From assembly GCF_000246855.1 (NCBI RefSeq), contig NC_016609.1:3906001-3970000 (forward strand): a stretch of 64,000 nucleotides of DNA, given 5' to 3'. This document shows positions 8,822-16,239 of the stretch, piece by piece; the stretch's first letter is position 1; every line of letters begins with the position of its first letter. This DNA comes from Niastella koreensis GR20-10 (GTDB taxonomy: Bacteria; Bacteroidota; Bacteroidia; Chitinophagales; Chitinophagaceae). Position numbers and translations under genes: made by a program. A model generated the notes under the pieces. The model was not told the origin of the DNA. It did not search any database and saw only the letters and a program-made list of their open reading frames with translations.

Positions 8822-10828
8822 TTATAAATTATTAAAAAGCAAACTTATTTTCCATGATCTGCCCGGCATTGGGAAATACCGTACCACGTCATACTTTTGA
8901 TGGGTAATATTATTTACCTCGCCCTTTACCTGCATGGCCACCTGTTTTATGTGCAGCTGCCGGGTAACAAACACATCATGCACGCCCCACCCTTCCACCT
9001 GGTTGTAGGCGTTGTTCTCACCCAATACATACCGCAACCCGGAAAACAACAGGCTGTAACCGGCCGTCCATTTACGGTAGCTTACACTGGCCAATGCCGA
9101 ACCGGAGTGATCGGGTGTATACGGGATGCGGTTCTTCCAGGTAGCAGAAGCGGGGTCAGTAACATCCAGCGCATGCTGAAAGGTGTAACTCATGCGGGTG
9201 AACCAGCTTACCTGTTCACTGAAAGCGCCATCTGCTTCAGTGGATACATCCACCCCTTTGATGCTTACCCTGCCCAGGTTCAGCATCGTCCACCCAAACA
9301 GGTATTTCCCCGGAATGGCCACTATTTTATCCTTTATTGAATTGTAATACGCATCCACACTGATGCTAAGGTGTTTTACCACGCCCTTCACCGGCGATGC
9401 ATACACAATGCCGGCATTGTATTGCCGTGCATATTCGGGCCGCAGCGACACATTGCCAATGATGCGGTAATACAGGTCGTTGAAAGTGGGCATTCTGAAA
9501 ACATGTTTATAAAACAGGCGCAGCATAAACGGGCTTTGCGCCGATACCTTTCCATTAAAGGCGAAGGAAGGTGTTAACTTATTGATGGTGCCGGCGGCTT
9601 TGCCACTTTTTACCTGGTCATTGATGGTTGTAAGCAAGGCTGAGCCATTGAGCTGCCAGAGCGGGCGGGCATAATTCAACGCCACGTTGTTCCAAAAGCT
9701 TTTACGGGTAGGATACACAAAATCGGCCATATTGGAGTTCAGCTTCATATACGCCGCATCTGACGAGGCGGAGGCTGTTAAACGTTCCCCTATCAGCTGA
9801 CTCAATGCGGCACTGGCGTAATATTCGTATTGGGTAAACCGGTTATCGAGCCCGTTGGTATTATTCAAATAATCCGGATCGATGTACCGGGTATAGCTGC
9901 GGGTGGCCTTTGCAGACACCAGTAACCCCGTTTTGTTATGATTGAAATATTTCCGGTAGCGGCTTTGTAAATAATAGTCTTCATTCCACAAATGCTGCGC
10001 AGACCGGTCGTTATAAAAAACCACCGTGCCCGGTAAGCCGCGGCTGCTGTTATACCCCGACAATTTTACCTGCCAGGTGGCGCTGTCGGCAAACTGTTTC
10101 AACAAATTCACTTCGCCCTGAAAAGATTTCACATCAGTATTCTGACGTTTGGCGTGTGTTGAGGAAGTACCATTATCGAGATAATACGGATAATTTCCCT
10201 TTGAAACAATGCCTTCTGCATTTACCCCAATGGCCATGTGTTTGGGCAATACCAGGTTCATGCCGGCAGCAGGTTGCCATAAACCAAAGGAGCCAGCCTT
10301 CAGGCCCGCCTGCCAACGATTGTGTTGCAGGGCTTCGGTTGAAAATGAAAGGGTGTTAATAGACAGCATGGCAGCGGAGGCATAGGCCCGCGCGGGCTGC
10401 AGCATAGTTTGTGCATTCGCCTGTTGCAGATCGATGCTTTGCACAAAGGTCACCGAGTACTTGCTCAGGTCTATTTGCCCGGTTTGCGCATCAGACACGG
10501 GGATGCCATCGTACGTGATACCGGTATGTTCAGCACCCAGGCTTCTTACCGAAACGGTTTTCAGGCCACCAACACCGCCATAATCTTTTACCAGTACACC
10601 AGAGAAGAACCGGGCCGCATCGCCTACCGTAGGCGCATTGATTTGTTGAAGGGTTTGCCGGCTTAATGATTGCGCAGGCGTAATAGCCGTGAAGGTTTGT
10701 TTCTTTTTCTGAGAACCTACCGTTACTTTTTCCAACGTTTTTACACTGTCTTGCTGTTGCGCAAAAAGTATAGCCGGCCATAACAGCCAGACGCCAAGGA
10801 ATGCATATGTGATAAAAGCAGTCTTCAA
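8822..10828 (-). CDS. btuB: BtuB-like TonB-dependent cobalamin receptor
   Basis: A 668-residue outer-membrane receptor: signal peptide (1-23, ending LFAQ), TonB-box region 'LEKVTVGSQ', plug domain (about 45-150, with 'VSVRSLGAEHTGITYDGIPVSDAQTGQIDLS') and a 22-strand type barrel ending in Leu. The length matches BtuB rather than the much longer SusC class, and no carboxypeptidase-like domain is present. A classic cobalamin riboswitch starts about 110 bases upstream, which makes B12 or another corrinoid the likely substrate. The BtuG-like lipoprotein follows in the same operon. The inner-membrane transporter BtuCDF is not in the window. Confidence 0.9.
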   Translation of the reverse strand: MKTAFITYAFLGVWLLWPAILFAQQQDSVKTLEKVTVGSQKKKQTFTAITPAQSLSRQTLQQINAPTVGDAARFFSGVLVKDYGGVGGLKTVSVRSLGAEHTGITYDGIPVSDAQTGQIDLSKYSVTFVQSIDLQQANAQTMLQPARAYASAAMLSINTLSFSTEALQHNRWQAGLKAGSFGLWQPAAGMNLVLPKHMAIGVNAEGIVSKGNYPYYLDNGTSSTHAKRQNTDVKSFQGEVNLLKQFADSATWQVKLSGYNSSRGLPGTVVFYNDRSAQHLWNEDYYLQSRYRKYFNHNKTGLLVSAKATRSYTRYIDPDYLNNTNGLDNRFTQYEYYASAALSQLIGERLTASASSDAAYMKLNSNMADFVYPTRKSFWNNVALNYARPLWQLNGSALLTTINDQVKSGKAAGTINKLTPSFAFNGKVSAQSPFMLRLFYKHVFRMPTFNDLYYRIIGNVSLRPEYARQYNAGIVYASPVKGVVKHLSISVDAYYNSIKDKIVAIPGKYLFGWTMLNLGRVSIKGVDVSTEADGAFSEQVSWFTRMSYTFQHALDVTDPASATWKNRIPYTPDHSGSALASVSYRKWTAGYSLLFSGLRYVLGENNAYNQVEGWGVHDVFVTRQLHIKQVAMQVKGEVNNITHQKYDVVRYFPMPGRSWKISLLFNNL

Positions 10829-10884
10829 TCAATTGTGTTTGGGCACAACAATGGAACAAACAGTAAAAACAATAAGCGGAGAGA

Positions 10885-10901
10885 CAAAAGCAGGCCTTTT
10901 G
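10885..10901 (-). promoter_or_regulatory. Hairpin between riboswitch and btuB (possible expression platform)
   Basis: CAAAAGGCCTGCTTTTG (minus strand) is a near-perfect hairpin between the aptamer and the start codon. Its AGGCCTGC could compete with the end of the aptamer, which reads CCTGCC. Regulation by sequestering the start region is inference; no U-run follows it on the minus strand. Confidence 0.35.
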
Positions 10902-10939
10902 TTTTTACCAGCTTCTTCCACGAAAGCCGATAAATAAGT

Positions 10940-11145
10940 TGGCTATGGCAGGTCTTCTGGCTCGTTTCATTTGTTCAACACCTTCCCGCCCTTCCAATGG
11001 GGACAGTGGTTGTAGATTGAACACTTGTGGATGCTGACAGATCCACGAAACTTACAGCTGCGGGACAGCCCCGGAGTTACACCGGGTTCCCTTTTAATCC
11101 AAATCCCCGTTTAAGTGGGGACCGGAACCATAACTGGCGCAAATG
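10940..11145 (-). ncRNA. Cobalamin (adenosylcobalamin-type) riboswitch
   Basis: Reading the minus strand, the region holds the conserved cobalamin aptamer landmarks in order: 'CCGGTGTAACTCCGGGGCTG', 'CCCGCAGCTGTAA', the P6/L6 region, and the 3' strand 'AGCCAGAAGACCTGCC'. The end is closed by pairing with 'GGTTCCGGTCCCC' type sequence at the 5' side. It lies in the 5' leader of the BtuB-like gene, where B12 riboswitches repress uptake when cobalamin is plentiful. The aptamer identity is clear by eye; exact ends are approximate. Confidence 0.93.
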
Positions 11146-11183
11146 TAGGGTATTTTCGGTATACGCTGGTGAATTACAGAGAA

Positions 11184-11414
11184 GTTGACAGGTTAACAGG
11201 TCGACAAGTTAACACGTTGACGGGTTTACACGTTGACAGGTTAATGGGTAAGAAGGAGGTTTTGGATGTATAAGGGAGGAGGTTGATAGAGTTGACGAAG
11301 TTGATAGGGTTGATAAAGGTATTAAACGCTGTATTCCTTGTTAACTTGTTAACCTATCAACTTATCAACTATCCCTCTATCAACTTCGTCAACTTTATCA
11401 ACCCTATCAACCTA
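11184..11414. repeat. Intergenic palindromic word-repeat element C (GTTGACAG words)
   Basis: From 11184 the plus strand reads eight successive 8-base words: GTTGACAG, GTTAACAG, GTCGACAA, GTTAACAC, GTTGACGG, GTTTACAC, GTTGACAG, GTTAATGG. After a purine-rich centre come GTTGATAGA-type 9-base words (11282-11318). Then follows the complementary arm (GTTAACTT, CTATCAAC, TTATCAAC, TTCGTCAAC, TTTATCAAC, CCTATCAAC) up to 11414. The last word supplies the TAG stop of the phosphatase gene. The element can form alternative large hairpins because the words are interchangeable. Confidence 0.8.
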
Positions 11415-12980
11415 CTTCGAAACGCGTACTTCAAATTTATCTTTCAAGCAAGTATAAGGATCAACCACCTCATACACAGTTTTAACAGCAGTGGGTTTTA
11501 CCGTAATTGTCCTGGTAGTGGCTGTGCCTTTGTTCCATTTGTAGGTACCAATAAAAGAAGCTTTCAGGGTGGCGGTTTCGCCTTTTTTGATGGTGATGAT
11601 CTCGTTCTTGTTTACGTCTTTCATCATTACAAAGTGGTCCCTGATCAGGCCGTCGGAGCAGATCCATTTCAACACCAGGCGGTTCTCATTTACTTCAAGC
11701 ATGGAGGCGCCGCCGAGTTCGTTGTATGAATAATAAAAGGCATCGTGCGGATAGGTAGCCTGCCGGGCACCCATGGCGCCGGCTGAACCGGTTACCACAT
11801 ACACTGTTCCCCGGTTGGCCGAATCTTTTATATACGGACAGGAATTGGCGCTGCCATCATACAATGCAGTGGAAGAGCTCAGGTTATGCCGGGCTGCATT
11901 GAAAGTGGCTTCCATTCCATAATGCCCGTTCATCAATCGCGATCTTTCGTACAAATGACTGTGTCCGCAAATGATGAGGTCAACCCCATAGCGCTCGAGA
12001 ATGCGAATGAAGTTCTCTCTTATTTTTACCAGTTCTGTCTCCTGGTCGCTGTTATGCGAGCCCATGGTATACGGCGGATGGTGCCAGTACGCCACAACCC
12101 AACCTCTTTTGGTATTGTGAAAGGCGTCGAGGTCTTTTTTTATCCATTGCACCTGGGCGCCCAGGGTATCGTACAGGCGGGTTTCTTTATCTTCCTTTCC
12201 GTAGGAGTCAATAGACAGGAAGTGCACATTGCCGATATCAAATGAATAATAGGCCTGGCTGCCGGAAGCTACGCCCCCACACTCCCCATTGGTGGGCATG
12301 GAGAAGTTCTGGTAATAGGCAATATCATGGGTTGATTGCGCCGTTGCTTTATACTGATCAAAATCATTGTAGTCGTGGTTACCGGGTGCGGGAAACACAG
12401 GATAATGCTTCAGCAGGTTATCTTTATAAATATTGAAGAATTTCTCCTGGAACTCGGGGTCCTGGCCGGAAAAATAAGCATTATCACCCAGCAGGATCCA
12501 GGCATCCATCGGTTTATTATCCAGGTACTTTATCACCTGGTCGCGTACCGAGCGCTGGTTAACGGAGTTGTTGCCGCAATCGCCAAACACGCCGATGCGG
12601 TAACTGCCTTCTTCACCGGGAGGCGGCAGGGTAACAAAATAATTGTCGGTTCCTTTTTGCAACGTATCACCTGCGCCCCCTCCAATGGCATAATAGTATT
12701 TGGTACGGGGAGTAAGACCAGTGATGGTAACCTTGTGCTCAAAAGTGAGCATTGGGTCCGAGGCCAGCCCGGTCAATTTTTTATCATCGGCGCTATAGTT
12801 CACCACGCTTCTTTGTAAGGCATCGGTACGCCAGCGGATAACAATACTGGTACTGCTGGCCACCTGTAAATAGGGCCCGCGGATCAAATGCGCCTGCACG
12901 TCGATCTTTCTTTGTGCGCTGCTGATGAAGGGCGCCAGCAACCCGGCCAAAGCCATCCCGGCAATTAATTTCGTTTTCAA
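11412..12980 (-). CDS. Purple acid phosphatase-like metallophosphoesterase
   Basis: A 522-residue secreted enzyme: signal peptide (1-22, ending SSAQ), a fibronectin-like N-terminal domain typical of purple acid phosphatases (about 30-118, 'RGPYLQVASSTSIVIRWRTD'), then the calcineurin-like catalytic domain with metal ligands in GDCG (133-136), GDNA (165-168), GNHDY (200-204), 'WHHPPYT' and 'CGHSHLYERS'. About 65 C-terminal residues form a small Ig-like domain ('KKGETATLKASFIGTYKWNKG'). It is expected to release phosphate from organic phosphoesters outside the cytoplasm. The start is a TTG directly after the TAA stop of the upstream peroxidase gene; it gives a proper lysine-rich signal peptide, while the next ATG (codon 9) would remove it. 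The two genes are therefore tightly coupled. Confidence 0.87.
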   Translation of the reverse strand: MKTKLIAGMALAGLLAPFISSAQRKIDVQAHLIRGPYLQVASSTSIVIRWRTDALQRSVVNYSADDKKLTGLASDPMLTFEHKVTITGLTPRTKYYYAIGGGAGDTLQKGTDNYFVTLPPPGEEGSYRIGVFGDCGNNSVNQRSVRDQVIKYLDNKPMDAWILLGDNAYFSGQDPEFQEKFFNIYKDNLLKHYPVFPAPGNHDYNDFDQYKATAQSTHDIAYYQNFSMPTNGECGGVASGSQAYYSFDIGNVHFLSIDSYGKEDKETRLYDTLGAQVQWIKKDLDAFHNTKRGWVVAYWHHPPYTMGSHNSDQETELVKIRENFIRILERYGVDLIICGHSHLYERSRLMNGHYGMEATFNAARHNLSSSTALYDGSANSCPYIKDSANRGTVYVVTGSAGAMGARQATYPHDAFYYSYNELGGASMLEVNENRLVLKWICSDGLIRDHFVMMKDVNKNEIITIKKGETATLKASFIGTYKWNKGTATTRTITVKPTAVKTVYEVVDPYTCLKDKFEVRVSK

Positions 12981-14828
12981 TTACTGATTTGATTTTTTGA
13001 TGAACAATCCTGTTGGTTCCGCATCATCCAGCGTATGGATAAAGCTTACAATACTGGCAGCTTCGTTGGGCGTAAGGTGTAATGGAAGTGGAGATAAGGT
13101 TTGGTTGGGGATGGGCAGTTTTAACCCCGCTGCCCCACCCTGGTTATAAAATTCAATTACGGCTTCCAGGGTTTTGAAAGCGCCATTGTGCATATAGGGC
13201 GCCGTGGCAGCCGTATTGCGCACCGTAGGCGTTTTGAAGGCCTGTTTATAGTAGTCCATGGGAAACAGCGGATACCGGCCCATGTCGGTATCTGCTACAG
13301 GATGCAACAGATCATCGGTACGCGTAATGCCCGGCACTTCAAATTCCGTACGATCGTATAAGGGCGGCGTTAACCCATTGAACAGCGGCGCAAAATGACA
13401 GGTACCGCATTGCGCCTGGCCCATAAACAGGTTGAACCCTTTTATTTCATCTTCACTCAATGCAGGTCCTTTTCCCTGGATGTAATCATCAAACCGGGAA
13501 CTGCGGGGATTCAAACTGCGCACATATGCGGCTATGCATCGGGCTATTTGATCGATGGGCGATGCAGCGCCCATCAGTTTGCTGTAGGTGGTATCCTGCT
13601 GCAGGTGTTTCACCAAAGCGAGTGAATCGGCATTCATTTCCTGTACATTGAACAGCACCGTTTTCACCTGGCTTTGCAGGCTTTCAGCTTTTCCATCCCA
13701 GAACTGCCGGTACTGAAATGCGGAATAGAATAACGATGGCGCATTGCGTGGTACGTGCGAATGGCCATCAAATGCATTACTGGTGGTTAGTCCATCGGTG
13801 AAATGTTTTTCGGGCTGGTGACAGGTAGCGCAACTGATCTTATTATTGCCAGATAGGCCGGGATCGAAAAACAAGCGGCGGCCCAGACCTATCTGCCATT
13901 GCGCGCTGCTATCGGCCCCAAGAAAAGCGATTAAGTTGAGGAAGGCCGGATTGAACAAATCACCTGCTTCATAATTCAATACATGGGTTGTATTCAGTTG
14001 TAATTGCAATTCCTTTATGAATACCTGCAACGACCGTTGCAACGGCAGCGCATAGTTGGTTAGAAAATGAAGACGGTCGAAGCTGTCAAAATCAGGATGC
14101 TGGTGCAACCAGGCAATGCCGCCTGACAGGTAATTAGCCACCTCCACCCCTGTTTTGGTTGCCTTCTCCCGGAAAGGCTGTAATACCGTTTGCAGGGCGC
14201 GGAGCGACATTTCCGACTCGGCAATGCCTGTCTTTAGCAAGGGGGCATCAAACCCGGTTATGCTTAAAGTAATTACCCGTACCAATTCCAGTTGTATGCT
14301 TTCCAGCAATTGTTTGTCATTAGCGGTAAAGCCGTATAACAAAGCATTGAGGTCTTTTGCGGAGGAGGTAACCACATCGGCCTGTTGTAATAATTCCAAC
14401 TTTTTAGTGGCAGGATGCGCCTCATACAACAGGCTTTCTATCACCTGGAATCCGGTTGGTTCCCGGTACTCCATGTAGGGTTCTTCTATCTCATACTTCG
14501 GGGCGCTGTTATAAATAAGCGCGGCGCTTTTGAAGAAATATTCCAGGAAGAAGGCGATCTTTTTATACTGTAAGCGGGTGTTCTTTAATGCCAGGCGGGC
14601 TTTTATAACAGAAGCAGGATCATCATCCAGCTTATCAATCGACTGCTGCAGCTCACCGGTAGCCGAGGCAAAGACCTCCGCATTGGTTTTGAAATACGCC
14701 AATGCAACTGGCACCCCAATATCGGGCTTTGACCGCGTAAAGCCGGCCGCCATTGCCAGGCAGAAGCTCCAAACGATCATTCCGGCGGATATTTTCAAAC
14801 GTACTGTATGAGTTGCTACAAATTTCAC
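12981..14828 (-). CDS. MauG/CcpA-type di-heme cytochrome c peroxidase with an imelysin-like N-terminal half
   Basis: A 615-residue exported protein. The C-terminal half (about 300-605) is a bacterial cytochrome c peroxidase with two heme-binding sites: CATCH (Cys333, Cys336, His337) and CGTCH (Cys474, Cys477, His478), plus 'FFDPGLSGN', 'RNAPSLFYSAFQYRQFWDG' and 'KTPTVRNTAATAPYMHNGAF'. The N-terminal 250 residues are helical and contain 'EPTGFQVIESLLYE', which resembles the imelysin GxHxxE motif but with Gln in place of His; that assignment is tentative. It would reduce peroxide or oxidise a periplasmic substrate. It lies just upstream of the phosphatase gene, in the same operon, and 41 bases downstream of the YcaQ-like gene. 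Confidence 0.85.
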   Translation of the reverse strand: MKFVATHTVRLKISAGMIVWSFCLAMAAGFTRSKPDIGVPVALAYFKTNAEVFASATGELQQSIDKLDDDPASVIKARLALKNTRLQYKKIAFFLEYFFKSAALIYNSAPKYEIEEPYMEYREPTGFQVIESLLYEAHPATKKLELLQQADVVTSSAKDLNALLYGFTANDKQLLESIQLELVRVITLSITGFDAPLLKTGIAESEMSLRALQTVLQPFREKATKTGVEVANYLSGGIAWLHQHPDFDSFDRLHFLTNYALPLQRSLQVFIKELQLQLNTTHVLNYEAGDLFNPAFLNLIAFLGADSSAQWQIGLGRRLFFDPGLSGNNKISCATCHQPEKHFTDGLTTSNAFDGHSHVPRNAPSLFYSAFQYRQFWDGKAESLQSQVKTVLFNVQEMNADSLALVKHLQQDTTYSKLMGAASPIDQIARCIAAYVRSLNPRSSRFDDYIQGKGPALSEDEIKGFNLFMGQAQCGTCHFAPLFNGLTPPLYDRTEFEVPGITRTDDLLHPVADTDMGRYPLFPMDYYKQAFKTPTVRNTAATAPYMHNGAFKTLEAVIEFYNQGGAAGLKLPIPNQTLSPLPLHLTPNEAASIVSFIHTLDDAEPTGLFIKKSNQ

Positions 14829-14869
14829 CTGCTATTAAAAGCGGCAAAGAAACGACTTGAATGTTATGG

Positions 14870-16045
14870 TTATATTAACTGTCTGAACTGCTTATTATTC
14901 GACTTTTTTATAACGACAGTGTCGCACTGGTTGAATTTCGCAAACGCCTTCAGGGCATCAGCAAATTTCTTCAGCATGTCCTTAGTAAGTTTCACCGGTT
15001 CAAAGTGCAGGTTGTGCACGATCAGTTCGTTTTGTTTGCGATCGGCTTTTGAATCCATGCGTGCTACAAAGGTATCGCCTATGAGTACGGGCAGGGAGAA
15101 ATAGCCGTATTTCCGCTTGGGCGCCGGCACAAAACATTCTATCTGGTAATCGAATTCAAAGAAGTCTTTTAACCGGTGCCGGAACACATTCAGCGAATCA
15201 AATGGCGATAAGATAAAGGCATCGCCGGCCAGGGTAATCTTTTTATTTTTATAAGCGGGTAACATATACAACGGCCCCTTCAGCCCTTCCACTTCCACCT
15301 GCAGGATCTCTTTTTCCGCTACCATTTTTACCAGTTCCTTTTTCACCAGGTTATCTTTTACGTAACGCGCCCGCCAGGCCATTTCTTTTGCATAGGCAAT
15401 GCCCATGCTTTGCAGACAACGTTTGATCACATGCCTGGCAAACTGCTCTGGTGTGGGTATATCGGTATCGATGTCTGCAGGAACAATATTTCGGGGCAGG
15501 TCATACTGTTTATGGAAATCCTTTTTTCGCGTTACCATCAGCTGGCCGCTCATATACAATCGTTCGAGCGCCACCTTGGACGGGCGCCAGTCCCACCAGC
15601 CGGAGCTGGCTACCTGGCGGTCGTTGTCAAAATCCTTTACGCCCAGCGGTCCATCGCGCCCTATCCTGTCCAGCACCTGGTTCATGAGATTGATCTCGGG
15701 CTGTTCCAATACATGCCGTTTGGCAAAGCTTGCTTTGATAGGCAGCGAAAACCTGAAATCATGCATGGGCATGTACCCTGCGTCGCAGGTAAAGTATTCA
15801 AACACCCGGCCATCCTGTTGAAGCTCTTCCAACCATTCCTGTTTATAATCGGGTACCCGCACATAAATGGCATGGTGATGCGCCCGTTCCACCACATAGT
15901 TGGTATCGAGCTGAACATACCCCAAATGATCGATGAGTTTGTACACGGCCTCGCGCCCTTTTCCAAACTGTGCGCGTTTAGCCAGTCCGGCCGCATGTAG
16001 AATGACTTTTCTTGCCTGTTCTTTGGTAAGGATGATCTGGTTCAT
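14870..16045 (-). CDS. YcaQ/AlkX-like winged-helix DNA glycosylase (crosslink repair family)
   Basis: A 391-residue cytoplasmic protein of the HTH_42 (PF06224) family, made of successive winged-helix modules. The YcaQ catalytic QxD motif is present as Q45-L-D47 in 'LGYVQLDTNYVVERAHHHAIYVRV'. Later family motifs include 'SGWWDWRPSKVALERLYMSGQL', 'LSPFDSLNVFRHRLKDFFEFDYQIE' and 'KYGYFSLPVLIGDTFVARMDSKADR'. E. coli YcaQ unhooks interstrand crosslinks and alkylated bases; that activity is expected but unproved here. A TAACTTTA box lies 10 bases before the ATG and may be its own -7 element, so the gene need not depend on the GH92 gene upstream. Confidence 0.87.
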   Translation of the reverse strand: MNQIILTKEQARKVILHAAGLAKRAQFGKGREAVYKLIDHLGYVQLDTNYVVERAHHHAIYVRVPDYKQEWLEELQQDGRVFEYFTCDAGYMPMHDFRFSLPIKASFAKRHVLEQPEINLMNQVLDRIGRDGPLGVKDFDNDRQVASSGWWDWRPSKVALERLYMSGQLMVTRKKDFHKQYDLPRNIVPADIDTDIPTPEQFARHVIKRCLQSMGIAYAKEMAWRARYVKDNLVKKELVKMVAEKEILQVEVEGLKGPLYMLPAYKNKKITLAGDAFILSPFDSLNVFRHRLKDFFEFDYQIECFVPAPKRKYGYFSLPVLIGDTFVARMDSKADRKQNELIVHNLHFEPVKLTKDMLKKFADALKAFAKFNQCDTVVIKKSNNKQFRQLI

Positions 16046-16071
16046 ACGTAGGCAATAAAGTTACCGAAAAA

Positions 16072-16221
16072 CGCTGAACGCCGAAAGCTTAACGCTAAAT
16101 GCTGAAGACTTAACGCTCCACGCCATATTCCTGCATCCATTTGAGTTCAGAGTTCCAAGTTCCGAGTTCTTAGCTCCGGGTTTCGGGGTAACCTGGAACC
16201 TGGAACTTGGAACCTGGAACT
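16072..16221. repeat. Intergenic word-repeat element D (CTGGAAC and CGCTGAA words)
   Basis: Two blocks lie between the GH92 and YcaQ-like genes. The first (16072-16122) repeats GCTGAACGC/GCTTAACGC/GCTGAAGAC-type words. The second (16144-16221) has GAGTTCAG-AGTTCCAA-GTTCCGAG on the left and CCTGGAAC-CTGGAAC-TTGGAAC-CTGGAAC on the right, forming an inverted repeat around a G-rich centre. The architecture matches the other elements of this window, with a different vocabulary. Confidence 0.72.
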
Positions 16222-16239
16222 AATTTCTGCTTATTGTAT

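Noticed and set aside
11283-11729. A 148-codon open frame running through element C into the phosphatase gene antisense
   Set aside because: Its first third is translated repeat words and the rest is antisense to the phosphatase gene.
15410-16000. A 196-codon open frame on the + strand opposite the YcaQ-like gene
   Set aside because: Shadow of the real gene; no recognisable domain and no promoter.
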